Below, in pieces: positions 7,489 through 16,037 of a stretch of 41,726 nt of DNA (position 1 is the stretch's first letter; each line of letters opens with the position of its first letter). The stretch is from Terriglobia bacterium. GTDB lineage: Bacteria > Acidobacteriota > Terriglobia > Bryobacterales > Bryobacteraceae. Both the position numbers and the translations under genes were made by a program. The DNA lies in NCBI GenBank assembly GCA_025358575.1, contig JANYJA010000239.1:1-41726 (forward strand), written 5' to 3'. The notes under the pieces are model-generated. The model ran no database searches. It had not been told where the DNA came from and worked only from the letters and a program-made list of their open reading frames with translations.

Positions 7489-8559
7489 ATGTATATCGAC
7501 CGGGCCGGACGGTGGATTCTATCTTCCGGTATCACCGCGGACACCGGCGGCGTGGCCCGGTACTATCGATCGGATCTGAAGCGGAACGCCGCGGTTTCGA
7601 CGGAGATATCGGGGTATGCCGTGAGCGCGTTGGCCTTCCTGCACGAGACGACGGGCGATCCCGAATATCTGCAAATGGCCATGCGCGTCGGGAATTTTTT
7701 GGTGGATTGCGCGTGGGATCGCCAAATCGGGGCAATGCCGTTCGAATTTTCGTCTGACAAGGTTGTTATTGAGCCGCGCAGTTACTTTTTCGACTGCGGG
7801 ATTATCGTGCGTGGCTTGTTAGCCGTTTGGCGCGTCACCGGTAACGCTGAATTTTTGAAAACAGCAGTGGATTGCGGCGGGAGCATGCTGCGCGATTTCG
7901 ATTCTGGAACGGATTTTCATCCGATTTTGAAGATTCCCTCCAAAGAGCCAGTGGCACGCGACGGGCGTTGGTCGCGGTCACCCGGATGTTATCAGTTGAA
8001 AGCGGCGCTTGGCTGGCGTGAACTGGCAATCGCGGCCGGAGACGGACGATTCGAAACCGCTTACCAGCGTGTTCTTGCGGATTCGCTCAGAACGGCTAAG
8101 GATTTTCTGCGCGGTGACTTGGAACCGGATCGCGTGATGGACCGGCTGCATGCGTTCTGCTATTTTCTGGAAGGCCTGACGCCCAATCTACAGGACGAGG
8201 GATGCGCCGCCGCGTTCAGAAACGGTTTGGAGCAAGTTGCGTTCCATTTGCATCACGCCGGGGAGGGGCTGTTGCGGTCTGACGTGATCGCACAAGTGTT
8301 GAGACTGCGGCTTTTCGGGGCGGCTGGCGGTTTCGCGACGATTGACGAGTTCGCAGAGTTCGAAGCGGAGTCGCTCGCGTTATTCCAGGCCGAGGACGCC
8401 GACGGGCGCTTAGACGGCGGGTTTTACTTCGGCTTGCGATCTGGCGAGATGCTGCCCTATGTGAATCCGGTTTCCACTGTGTTTGGCATGCACGCCCTGT
8501 ATATGTGGGCGCGCTATCGGGATGGGACGCTACAGGTGCGGCCCGAGATGCTGTTCTGA
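7489..8559 (+). CDS. Six-hairpin (alpha/alpha-barrel) glycosidase-like protein
   Basis: The open frame extends upstream to 6955, but that part lies over the divergent gene. ATG 7489 gives MYIDRAGRWI and a 356-residue protein; its ribosome binding site is poor. The sequence is mostly helical, with repeated pairs such as EISGYAVSALAFLHETTGDPEYL and YFFDCGIIVRGLLAVWRVTGNAEFL, each ending in GD/GN and a new helix. This is how alpha/alpha toroids in glycoside hydrolases, epimerases and terpene cyclases read. No signal peptide is seen, so it acts in the cytoplasm. The 3' end overlaps the start of the glycosyltransferase fusion by up to 55 bases, so it probably takes part in making the same polysaccharide. 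The reaction is unknown. Confidence 0.65.
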   Translation: MYIDRAGRWILSSGITADTGGVARYYRSDLKRNAAVSTEISGYAVSALAFLHETTGDPEYLQMAMRVGNFLVDCAWDRQIGAMPFEFSSDKVVIEPRSYFFDCGIIVRGLLAVWRVTGNAEFLKTAVDCGGSMLRDFDSGTDFHPILKIPSKEPVARDGRWSRSPGCYQLKAALGWRELAIAAGDGRFETAYQRVLADSLRTAKDFLRGDLEPDRVMDRLHAFCYFLEGLTPNLQDEGCAAAFRNGLEQVAFHLHHAGEGLLRSDVIAQVLRLRLFGAAGGFATIDEFAEFEAESLALFQAEDADGRLDGGFYFGLRSGEMLPYVNPVSTVFGMHALYMWARYRDGTLQVRPEMLF

Positions 8560-11204
8560 GTCCGGTCGCGGTCGCGTTCTGCTCCGGAACGGAGGAGCTG
8601 AACCGCGAGTTTCTGGACCGGATTGCGGATTTATATCCGGGCGCGGAATTATGGGTCGTCGCGGAGTTTCCACCGCATCGGGGAGAATGGATTCAATACC
8701 ACCTTTCCCAAAACTTCCGCGAAAATCTGGCGCGCGTCCGGGGAGGGTTGGCGGGAAGGACGATCCAGGTTAGCGCAGCACTGATGATGCCGCGGCGCGG
8801 GTATGGAACGATGCGGCTGATCGCGCTGGTGATCGCTCCAGGCCGGTTCGCCGGATTTGATGAGCGCGCACGACTTTTCACTTTGCGCGCACCGGCAAGA
8901 ATTGCCAGACACGCTGCGTGGCGACTGCGGGAGCGCGCTCGGTGGCATCTCCAGCCGGGAGGGCGCATCCGATTGTGGGCGCGCAGGATCGCGCATCCGT
9001 CCGAGGCTGCGATCCCGTTGCTGACGTGGACCGCGTATGCGTCAATGTGGCTGCGTCCGACGCGCCGGGTCGACGCTATGGAGGCGGAAGTTCGGGAGCT
9101 GCGGGAAGGAATCAGCGTCGTCATTCCGTCGCGAAATGGACGTGCACTGTTGGCGGAAATGCTCCCGGCCGTGATGGCCCAACACCCTTCGGAAGTCATC
9201 GTGGTGGATAACGGGTCGGATGACGGAACCGGGGAGTGGCTGGCGTCGGAATATCCCGAGGTGCGAACTGAAATTAGCGGGGAGCCGCTCTCGTTTGCGC
9301 GTGCGGTAAATCGGGGAATCAAACAAGCGCGTTTTGCGAGGGCGTGCCTGCTGAATAACGACATGGCGGTCGCGCCAGAGTTTTTTTCAGCTTTGGCGGA
9401 AAAGTTCGAGCGGGTGCCAAATCTATTTTGCGCAACCGCGCAGATTTTTTTTCCTCAGGGCAAACGCCGCGAAGAAACCGGGAAGGCTGTGTTCCAAGCG
9501 GTCGGCCCGCTGGACTTCCCGATTCGCTGCGAGGAACCGCTGGCGGGGGAAGACGAGACCTATGTGCTCTATGGAAGCGCTGGATGTTCTCTGTATGACA
9601 CAGCGAAACTGAGTGCGCTTGGGGGCTTCAGCGAAATTTTCGAGCCGGCTTACGTGGAGGATTTGGACGCTGGCTACCGGGCTTGGCAACGCGGGTGGCC
9701 GACGGTACTGGCGGCGGGCGCGCACGTAATTCACCGGCATAGAGCGACAACGGGCCGCTACCACTCGGAAGAGGATCTAGCTGCAATGGTTGAGATCAAC
9801 TATTTGCGCTTTTTAGGGAGTGCCGTGGGATCGGCGGAGCTGTTCACCAGGCTTTGGAAAGCGGCGATTCGGAGGCTGCAGTTGCTGGCGATGCGAGGTG
9901 AATTACCGGCGCGGCGGGCACTCGCGATGGCGTGGAAAATTCCGCGCGGGCCGGTTCGGGTTTCAAGCGCGAGCGAGGAGGCTGTTTTGGCACTAACGGG
10001 CGGGGATGTGGCCGTTTTCCCTGGCCGTCGCACTGGACGGCAGGTGGTGACGATCGCTTCGCCCTACCTGCCATATCCGCTCGCGCACGGGGGCGCGGTA
10101 CGGATTTTTAATCTGATGCGCGAGGGTGCAAAATGTTTCGACTTGGTGCTACTGGCATTCACGGATGAACTCGCCGCGCCGCCTTCGGAAGTGAAGGAAA
10201 TGTGCGCGGAAATCGTGCTGGTGAAACGCACGGGGAGCCACACGATTCGGCCTGGCAGCCGTCCTCGAATGGTGGAGGAGTTCGATTCAGCAAGCTTCCG
10301 GGAAGCGCTTCGACAGACAGTAAAAAAATGGCGGCCGCGATTGGTGCAGTTGGAATTCACGCAAATGGCGCAGTACGCGGAAGATTGCCACCCGGCGAAG
10401 ACGATCCTAGTGGAGCATGACATCACCTTCGATTTGCATGAGCAACTGTTGCGCGGGACTGAAGCCCGGTCCGACGAGCGCCAGGAACAAGAGCGTGAAC
10501 TAGCGCGTTGGCGGGCATTTGAGACAGATGCATGGACGCGCGTGAACGCCATTGTGACGATGTCGGAAAAAGACCGGACCGTGGTTGGCTTGGCGAAAGC
10601 CAGGTGTCTGCCAAATGGAGTGAATCTGGAGCGATTTCGTCCCGCGAGCGAGGAGCCGGAACCGGGGCGGCTATTATTCGTGGGGTCGTTTGCGCATCTG
10701 CCGAACCTGCTGGCGGTGGAGTTTTTCTTGCGCGAGGTGTGGCCGCGGCTTACGGGGATGAACTTGCAAATCATCGCAGGGTGGAGGCACGAGTACTTCA
10801 TGCAATATTACAAAAGGTTGTTGTTCACAGATCCCGGTCATCCCGGGATTCAGGTGGAGGATTTCGTGGCGGATGTTCGCCCGGCGTATCGCAGAGCAGC
10901 GATAGTTATAGCGCCGCTAATGGCGTCGGCGGGAACCAATATCAAGATCCTAGAAGCGATGGCTATGGGTAAGGCCATCGTGACGACAAGTTTCGGAGTG
11001 AACGGGTTGTTGGCGCGCGCGGGTCAAGAAGTGTTGGTGGCGGACGAGCCCGAGCAGATGGCTGAAGCGATCCGCGGGGTGTCAGTGGATTCGCAACAGC
11101 GGAAAAGTTTGGAGTCGAACGCGCGGACTTGGGTTGAACGCGAGTTTGGGTGGGACGAAATAGGGGAACGACAAAGCAAGCTCTACGAAGAATTCATCTT
11201 ATGA
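8505..11204 (+). CDS. Three-part protein: N-terminal unknown domain, GT2 and GT4 glycosyltransferases fused
   Basis: Up to 899 residues. The start is uncertain: GTG 8505 gives the longest form, while CTG 8556 would nearly abut the previous stop. Residues about 20-200 match nothing I know. A GT2 domain follows: SVVIPSRNG at about 204, VIVVDNGSDDGTGEWL at about 231 and the metal-binding region LLNNDMAV near 282, with a GSAGCSLYD segment and EDLDAGYR typical of rhamnosyl-type GT2 enzymes. From about 512 a GT4 (GT-B) enzyme begins with an N-lobe Gly-rich segment (AHGGAVRIFNL), then GRLLFVGSFAHLPN at about 722 and the nucleotide-sugar site SAGTNIKILEAMAMGKAIV at about 805. Both catalytic units look intact, so it could add two sugars in succession. 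Its stop overlaps the cytochrome gene (ATGA). Confidence 0.8.
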   Translation: MGALSGWDATGAARDAVLSPVAVAFCSGTEELNREFLDRIADLYPGAELWVVAEFPPHRGEWIQYHLSQNFRENLARVRGGLAGRTIQVSAALMMPRRGYGTMRLIALVIAPGRFAGFDERARLFTLRAPARIARHAAWRLRERARWHLQPGGRIRLWARRIAHPSEAAIPLLTWTAYASMWLRPTRRVDAMEAEVRELREGISVVIPSRNGRALLAEMLPAVMAQHPSEVIVVDNGSDDGTGEWLASEYPEVRTEISGEPLSFARAVNRGIKQARFARACLLNNDMAVAPEFFSALAEKFERVPNLFCATAQIFFPQGKRREETGKAVFQAVGPLDFPIRCEEPLAGEDETYVLYGSAGCSLYDTAKLSALGGFSEIFEPAYVEDLDAGYRAWQRGWPTVLAAGAHVIHRHRATTGRYHSEEDLAAMVEINYLRFLGSAVGSAELFTRLWKAAIRRLQLLAMRGELPARRALAMAWKIPRGPVRVSSASEEAVLALTGGDVAVFPGRRTGRQVVTIASPYLPYPLAHGGAVRIFNLMREGAKCFDLVLLAFTDELAAPPSEVKEMCAEIVLVKRTGSHTIRPGSRPRMVEEFDSASFREALRQTVKKWRPRLVQLEFTQMAQYAEDCHPAKTILVEHDITFDLHEQLLRGTEARSDERQEQERELARWRAFETDAWTRVNAIVTMSEKDRTVVGLAKARCLPNGVNLERFRPASEEPEPGRLLFVGSFAHLPNLLAVEFFLREVWPRLTGMNLQIIAGWRHEYFMQYYKRLLFTDPGHPGIQVEDFVADVRPAYRRAAIVIAPLMASAGTNIKILEAMAMGKAIVTTSFGVNGLLARAGQEVLVADEPEQMAEAIRGVSVDSQQRKSLESNARTWVEREFGWDEIGERQSKLYEEFIL

Positions 11205-11488
11205 AAATATTTCTGTTGACCGCCATTATGATGGCCGCGGCCACCGCCGCCACCGCGCCTGACGGCAAGAAGTTGTACATGCAGCACTGCTCTGTGTGTC
11301 ACGGGGACAAGGGACAGGGCGGCGCGGGCGCAAATTTGAAAGGCAAGCTCGTGCATCCGGGGTCGAAGGCAATGTTCGGGATCGTGAAGCACGGCGTGGC
11401 TGGAACAGCGATGCCAGCGTCAGATCTTCCCGATAAGGACATCACTAAGATTGTGACGTATGTGCAGCAGTTACATCGCGCGAAGTAG
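11201..11488 (+). CDS. Small monohaem cytochrome c
   Basis: A 95-residue protein. ATG 11201 overlaps the stop of the glycosyltransferase by four bases and gives a signal peptide (KIFLLTAIMMAAATAATA). The haem site is CSVCH (Cys30, Cys33, His34) and the likely distal ligand is Met71 in GTAMPAS, both standard for class I cytochromes c. The mature domain is about 75 residues, the usual size for a single-haem electron carrier in the periplasm. Its partner is not obvious. Translational coupling with a polysaccharide glycosyltransferase is unusual and may only reflect tight packing. It converges on ureF with 17 bases between. Confidence 0.88.
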   Translation: MKIFLLTAIMMAAATAATAPDGKKLYMQHCSVCHGDKGQGGAGANLKGKLVHPGSKAMFGIVKHGVAGTAMPASDLPDKDITKIVTYVQQLHRAK

Positions 11489-11505
11489 GGGGCAAGGCAG
11501 GGCGG

Positions 11506-12150
11506 CTAGCTAATAAACAATCGCACATCCAGCGACGGGTGGCGCATGGAGGCGAGGTCGAGCAGCGGGGTGAATGACGTTGCGTCGGCGGGTTGCAGCG
11601 CGCGGCTACGTTCCATGACGGCGACGATCGCCGGCTTTACGGCCCACAATAATTGGGCAGCGCGGATCTGGCCTAGCGGGAGCAGCCGCTGGCACGCGGA
11701 CACCAGCGCCATCACGGATTGTTGCAGGCACGCAAGCACCGTTTCGTCCACGTCGAATTCGAGACGGGCAGCAACGAGGCCGAACGCGAGCACCAGGTGA
11801 CACTCGGGTGCCGCCTCCCAATCGCACAGCGCCGCGGCCAGTTGGCCGAAGCGTCTACCCAGGGCCAAACTGGCTTTGCGCGACTCACTCGCGGGACGCA
11901 GCGCGCTGAGGTGCCGATTCAACGCGGGCAGCAGTTCTGAACTGGCGCGAAACGCGGCGCGGCAGAAAATCGCATCGACTAATCCGGTTTCCGCTAAATA
12001 GTCGTGCAAGAAACTTTCGAGCCCGTCCACGGTGAGAAGATTTTCCGCAACTAGTGTTTCAATCCCGAAGGAGTGCGCGGTCGCGCCTATGGGGATCGCG
12101 CTATCGGCAAGCTGCAATAATTGGAGAAAATTCAGCGGGCTTCGGGACAT
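11506..12150 (-). CDS. ureF: Urease accessory protein UreF
   Basis: A 214-residue protein from ATG 12150; the longer frame to 12213 would run over guaD. Early residues read LNFLQLLQLADSAIPIGATAHSFGIETLV, the conserved UreF opening (L-Q-L-x-D-S-x-x-P-x-G-x-x-x-H-S-x-G-x-E). The rest is helical, and the length fits the family (about 220). UreF joins UreD and UreG in loading nickel into urease in the cytoplasm. No urease subunit or other accessory gene is in the window. It sits beside a pathway whose allantoicase step would release urea, which explains the placement. It starts 29 bases from guaD, divergent. Confidence 0.82.
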   Translation of the reverse strand: MSRSPLNFLQLLQLADSAIPIGATAHSFGIETLVAENLLTVDGLESFLHDYLAETGLVDAIFCRAAFRASSELLPALNRHLSALRPASESRKASLALGRRFGQLAAALCDWEAAPECHLVLAFGLVAARLEFDVDETVLACLQQSVMALVSACQRLLPLGQIRAAQLLWAVKPAIVAVMERSRALQPADATSFTPLLDLASMRHPSLDVRLFIS

Positions 12151-12179
12151 GAATACGCGGCAGTCACTAAAATACGATA

Positions 12180-12647
12180 GTGCACAACCCACACATGGCG
12201 GAAGCAATCGCAATGGCGATCGCTAATGTGGAAGCAGGTCTTGGCGGGCCGTTTGCCGCAGTGGTGGTGAAGAACGGGGCCGTTATCGCGCGCGGCACCA
12301 ATCGCGTAACCACTACGAACGACCCGACGGCGCACGCCGAAGTGGTGGCGATTCGAGCCGCGTGTGCCGCGCTCACCACATTTGAACTCAAGGGCTGCGA
12401 AATTTACACAACATGCGAGCCCTGCCCAATGTGTTTGGGCGCAATTTACTGGGCGCATTTGGATGCCGTGAAATTTGGCAGCACTCGCGACGACGCGGCG
12501 GCGGCAGGTTTTGACGATTCGCTTATCTACGACGAGATTGCCGTCACGTTCAATCGACGAAAAATTCCCATGGAGGCGTGCATGCGCGACGAAGCGCAAG
12601 CCGTGTTCGCCGCGTGGACGGCGTACGCGAGCCGGATTCACTACTAA
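12180..12647 (+). CDS. guaD: Guanine deaminase (cytidine-deaminase fold)
   Basis: A 155-residue protein from GTG 12180; ATG 12195 is an alternative, but the GTG start matches the length of Bacillus GuaD ahead of GGPF. The zinc site is complete: HAE (His52, catalytic Glu54) and PCPMC (Cys82, Cys85). The segment NRVTTTNDPTAHAEV and the later AAAAGFDDS are specific to guanine deaminases rather than tRNA adenosine deaminases. The reaction is guanine plus water to xanthine plus ammonia. It is the only plus-strand member of the purine cluster, and its stop overlaps the end of the uricase remnant by four bases. It appears functional although the next enzyme, xanthine dehydrogenase, is broken here. 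Confidence 0.88.
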   Translation: MHNPHMAEAIAMAIANVEAGLGGPFAAVVVKNGAVIARGTNRVTTTNDPTAHAEVVAIRAACAALTTFELKGCEIYTTCEPCPMCLGAIYWAHLDAVKFGSTRDDAAAAGFDDSLIYDEIAVTFNRRKIPMEACMRDEAQAVFAAWTAYASRIHY

Positions 12648-13283
12648 GCGCCTCGCCGGATCGTGGCTTCGATCAGACCGTGCGGCTCGTCCACTGGCAT
12701 AAAAATCTCGTTGCGATTATCAAGCCCCAGCGGCGTCAGGTTCACCGGCAGACAATGTTTGTTGGGCATCGAAAGGTGAATGTCTTGCACTTGTGGAACT
12801 TCGCCCAGCACCGCATCCGCCATGGCATGAAGCGTGTGCTGCACCGAAAGACTGCGATGCGCGGCAAAGGTGTCCCCGAGTCAATTGGCGCACGCGGGTC
12901 CACAAAGGGTCATAATCGAGCGCTTCGTTCGCGCTAGTCTCCGGAAGCGTGGTGAACGGTTCGCGAATGTTGCCTGCAAATCCGGAGTGCTTTGTTTTCA
13001 AAACACCAGATGTGAAAGGCCCGCATGCAAACGGATTCCAGCGGAATCCGAGGTAAGACCGGCGGTGCGCCGCTAGGCGCCCGCCTGCTGAAATGCATGG
13101 CCGTCGAGCCGCGTCCAAAGGTGCTCGGTGCCTTGGATCGAGATCGCGCGCAAGTGTTCGTTGCGATCCGAAAAGTGGGCCGTAAGCCGCTGCAAAAAAG
13201 TTTCCAGGGGACCAAGCGGCTGCCGTGCGGCGAGCGCGTCGACCGTGTTTGCTGGAAGTGAGGAGCACCTTAGCTCCCGCGGT
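12644..13283 (-). pseudogene. Uricase (urate oxidase) remnant
   Basis: Three frames together spell a uricase but no single frame does. The first piece carries NTVDALAARQPLG and ends in GHAFQQAGA, then TAG at 13073-13075 where the family has Glu before RRT (a GAG-to-TAG change fits). That frame continues to HLV, where one base is missing near 13000-13008. The next frame has LKTKHSGFAGNIREPFTTLPET and DYDPLWTRVRQL, with about 10-15 residues absent between. A base is missing in the G run at 12874-12877, and the third frame gives SVQHTLHAMADAVL, SMPNKH and DEPHGLIEAT before TAG at 12644. The N-terminal 60 or so residues are gone. It cannot make an active enzyme. It would have oxidised urate to 5-hydroxyisourate. 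Confidence 0.85.
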
Positions 13284-13500
13284 TTCCACGCGCGGATAAA
13301 AAAGCGGTGTTGACCTCGAACGTGAGCCGGTAAATGCCGGGCCGCATTCCAGCGGATCCCTAGTTCCTAGCGCGGCCATCGGAATCGGTGATCGTCTGAG
13401 CGATTTCTTCCCAGGTCTCACCATGCTGCCTTGCAAGACTCACGGGCACGCCAGGGACGGGACGGCCGGTGGCGATATTCAATACGTGCGTGCTAATCAT
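13284..13500 (-). pseudogene. uraH: 5-hydroxyisourate hydrolase (transthyretin-like) remnant
   Basis: From ATG 13500 the frame reads MISTHVLNIATGRPVPGVPV, the standard HIU-hydrolase opening with the active-site His, then DSDGRARN and an in-frame TAG at 13360-13362. Past the stop the same frame continues RPGIYRLTFEV, so the stop interrupts a once-open gene. A frameshift follows near 13300 and gives FYPRVE, the next conserved block. The C-terminal third, including the catalytic HYHVP and YRGS motifs, is absent; the sequence passes straight into uricase. A deletion seems to have fused uraH and the uricase gene. The uraD gene ends 10 bases upstream. Confidence 0.8.
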
Positions 13501-13510
13501 TTCAGGCCGA

Positions 13511-13957
13511 TCATTGCAGGCCGATCTTGGCGAGCCGGAGCCGTGTGATTTGCGCTTGTTCGTTTGCCGCGATGCCGAGGTCGGTTTTGCTGTCGTCGGC
13601 GAGACGCGCGCAGAGCATCGCCACCATCTCCTGCATCGACTTTCCGGAAGCGCAGACGATAAAGATGTGGCCAAATTTTTCGTCGTACAGCCGATTGGCT
13701 TCGCGCATTTCTTTTTGCAAATCCATGTCCGCCTTCGCAGCGCCAGATTGCTCCCGATCGGCCCATCGCTCCGCTCGCGACCGCGCGGAAACGAGCTGTT
13801 CGCCGATGCGAGGATGTGCGCGAAATGCCTCAAGCCAGTCAGCGGGCGAGAGGCTCCACCAAATTTCTTCGGCATAGGCGGGCGGGTCGTGCGATTCCGC
13901 CATGCGCCGCGCCCAGGCGCGCGAACCGCAGCAGGTGAGAAAGGCGGCCTCAGTCAC
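13511..13957 (-). CDS. uraD: OHCU decarboxylase
   Basis: A 148-residue protein from GTG 13957 behind GGGGGA; a longer frame to 13993 lies inside the allantoicase end. Family motifs are in order: FLTCCGS-RAW, WLEAFRAHPRIGE with the catalytic His, REQSG, FGHIFIVCASGKSMQEM and AANEQAQITRLRL. It converts 2-oxo-4-hydroxy-4-carboxy-5-ureidoimidazoline to S-allantoin in the cytoplasm, the third step after urate oxidation. The segment between RRMAES and EEIWWSL seems a few residues shorter than usual. The start overlaps the allantoicase stop by eight bases. It is open and plausibly active, but the enzymes making its substrate are broken here. Confidence 0.85.
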   Translation of the reverse strand: MTEAAFLTCCGSRAWARRMAESHDPPAYAEEIWWSLSPADWLEAFRAHPRIGEQLVSARSRAERWADREQSGAAKADMDLQKEMREANRLYDEKFGHIFIVCASGKSMQEMVAMLCARLADDSKTDLGIAANEQAQITRLRLAKIGLQ

Positions 13958-14759
13958 GCGTCCCCCAAATGCGCAGGCGCGCCACACCGCCATCGGGATA
14001 AATGTTCAGGCGCACCTTCGTCACGGCGTCAGTGCCGCGCAGAGCAAACTCGTGAGCGGTGTCGGCTTGGAGTTTCGTCTCGGCAGGAATCGGTTTCCAT
14101 GGAGAGGTGTTGTCCGCGGCGTCCATGGAGCATCGTTCCGAGAAGTTTCCTTTGAAGTGCGCAGTATCGACCGTGGCACGATGCAGCCGCGCGCGCGAGC
14201 CGAGTTGAATGACGACCCAGTCGTAACCGGGTCCGCGGCGACGGCCGCCGTTCTGAATTGCCGCGACGTCGAATTCACCCGACGGAAATTGCGCCGCGAC
14301 TTCGCCGAGTACGCGCAATCGCGCCACGCCCCCGTCGGGATAGATGCGGAAGGGATTCGCGCGACGGGAAGCGAATCGGCGATCGCGAAGCGCTGGACCG
14401 AATCGCCCTGGAGAGGAGTGATGGGAAGAATTTCGTGCCAGACTTCATCGTCGTCCGCAGCGTCGATGGAACATTGCTCTGGATAGTTTCCGCGAAAGAA
14501 CGCGGTATCGACAACGACTGAGCGGATTACGCCGCGCAGCCCCAGACGCACGATGCACCAGTCGTGCCCGGGCGTGCGGCGGCGGCGCGTTTCCCATCCA
14601 TCCATCCATTTTCCGCGGGTCCGTGTAGCGACCCTCGATAAAGACCGGACTTTCAGGCTTCAACAGATTTTCTTTTTCCGCGAAGAACTCGTCGCTGGCT
14701 TCCACGACGCGGCCGCCCAGGCGTTGCGCCGCTAAGATCGATGAGCCAGAGGTCGGTCA
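13950..14759 (-). pseudogene. alc: Allantoicase remnant
   Basis: The family sequence is spread over several frames. A likely start overlaps the allB stop, where CTGA stands in place of [12 protein letters not shown] then shifts near 14730 to [26 protein letters not shown]. At 14617-14619 one extra C breaks [16 protein letters not shown]; removing it restores the motif exactly. The next frame has [12 protein letters not shown] and [11 protein letters not shown] and LQGDS. A third shift near 14355-14375 leads to [17 protein letters not shown]. In the second repeat about 40 residues are missing near 14240, where AAIQNGG jumps to RRRGPGYDW. The end ([23 protein letters not shown]) is intact. It would have cleaved allantoate to ureidoglycolate and urea. 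Confidence 0.88.
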
Positions 14760-16037
14760 GTTCGGGCGCAAACATATTCCTCCCGCGCCCTCGCCAACAA
14801 GTTCGCCGCGCAGATACGTGGCTTTAACGGCTCCGCTCAACAGCAGTCCGTCGTATGGCGAAATTTTGTGGCGGTGGTGCAGATTTTTCGCGATCACATC
14901 GAACTGTTCTTCGGGATCGAACACCACCAGATCGGCGTCATGGCCCACGGCAATCGATCCTTTGCGCGCGGCAAGGCCGGCAAGGCGCGCCGGATTTGCG
15001 CACATCCATCGCGCGATATCCGCCAGGGTGAAACCGCGCAATGATGCATGCGTCCACATGATCGGGAGGCTGAGCTGCAACGAGCTGATGCCGCCCCAAG
15101 CTTCGAAGAAATCGCCGCGCTTCAAATCGGGTGGGCACGGCGAGTGATCCGACACCACGATGCCAAGGCGATGTTCGCGCAGCGCTTGCCACAACTGCTC
15201 CCGATTCATGAAATCGCGGATGGGCGGTGCGCACTTGTACTCCAGCGCGCCGTCCGCAATCTCTTCGGCGGCGAAAGCGAGGTAGTGCGGGCAGGTCTCG
15301 GCAGTGATCAGTTCCTGTTTGCCATCGAGCAGGTCCAGACTCTCCGCTGACGATATATGGGCAATGTGAATGCGCGCCGAAAACTCCGCGCTAAGCCGCA
15401 CCATCATCTCGATGGCGCGACGTTCAGCCTCCACGGGGCGCGACGACAGCCATGTTTCATAGCGCTGCCGGTCGCCTTGCGGTTCGCGAAGATGCTCCGG
15501 CGATTCGGCATGAACCAGAAGAGGCAATCCGCCGAGAAGCGGGAGCGCGAGGCGAAGATCGGACTCACCAACATGAGTGAATTCATCGACGCCAGTGGGG
15601 GAGAGGAAGCATTTATACCCCAGAATTCCTCTGTCTCGCAGGGGCTCAAGATCGGCGGCATTGCCAGGGACAACGCCGCCCCAGAATCCCACATCCACCC
15701 AGCAATGCGCTGCGGCTGCTGCACGCTTGGCTTCGAGCGCGGCCACATTGGTCGTCGCGGGAATTGAATTCAGAGGCATGTCGATCAGCGTGGTGACACC
15801 GCCCGCCGCAGCCGCGCGAGTGGCGCTCTCGAAGCCCTCCCAATCGGTGCGGCCGGGGTCATTGATGTGGACGTGGGTATCGACAAGGCCCGGCAGAACT
15901 GCGAGATCGCCATAATCGAGGCAATCGGTTGAAACGTCATCGTAAGCGGAGACCGCAAGGATTCGCCCCCCGAAAACATGAATCGACGCGGGCGCAACGC
16001 TATCGGGCAGCACGACGCGCTTACTTCGCAGTTGCAC
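14757..16037 (-). CDS. allB: Allantoinase
   Basis: A 426-residue cyclic amidohydrolase. GTG 16037 is chosen because GGAGGAG (16045-16051) precedes it at the right distance; the longer frame to 16121 lies in xdh. Metal-site motifs are complete: HVH (His55, His57), carbamylated Lys142 in GILGYKCFL, HAES, IHIAHISS and the catalytic Asp in VVSDHSPCP. The segment FEAWGGISSLQL marks allantoinases rather than dihydroorotases or hydantoinases. It opens the ring of allantoin to give allantoate. The ORF is intact over its full expected length. It overlaps the xdh remnant upstream by 17 bases and its stop overlaps the broken allantoicase, so all are in one transcript. Confidence 0.92.
   Translation of the reverse strand: MQLRSKRVVLPDSVAPASIHVFGGRILAVSAYDDVSTDCLDYGDLAVLPGLVDTHVHINDPGRTDWEGFESATRAAAAGGVTTLIDMPLNSIPATTNVAALEAKRAAAAAHCWVDVGFWGGVVPGNAADLEPLRDRGILGYKCFLSPTGVDEFTHVGESDLRLALPLLGGLPLLVHAESPEHLREPQGDRQRYETWLSSRPVEAERRAIEMMVRLSAEFSARIHIAHISSAESLDLLDGKQELITAETCPHYLAFAAEEIADGALEYKCAPPIRDFMNREQLWQALREHRLGIVVSDHSPCPPDLKRGDFFEAWGGISSLQLSLPIMWTHASLRGFTLADIARWMCANPARLAGLAARKGSIAVGHDADLVVFDPEEQFDVIAKNLHHRHKISPYDGLLLSGAVKATYLRGELVGEGAGGICLRPN

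Noticed and set aside
12720-13436. 238-codon minus-strand frame across the uricase region
   Set aside because: It is open only by chance: it contains correct uricase blocks in its second half and nonsense elsewhere. Annotated as a pseudogene instead.
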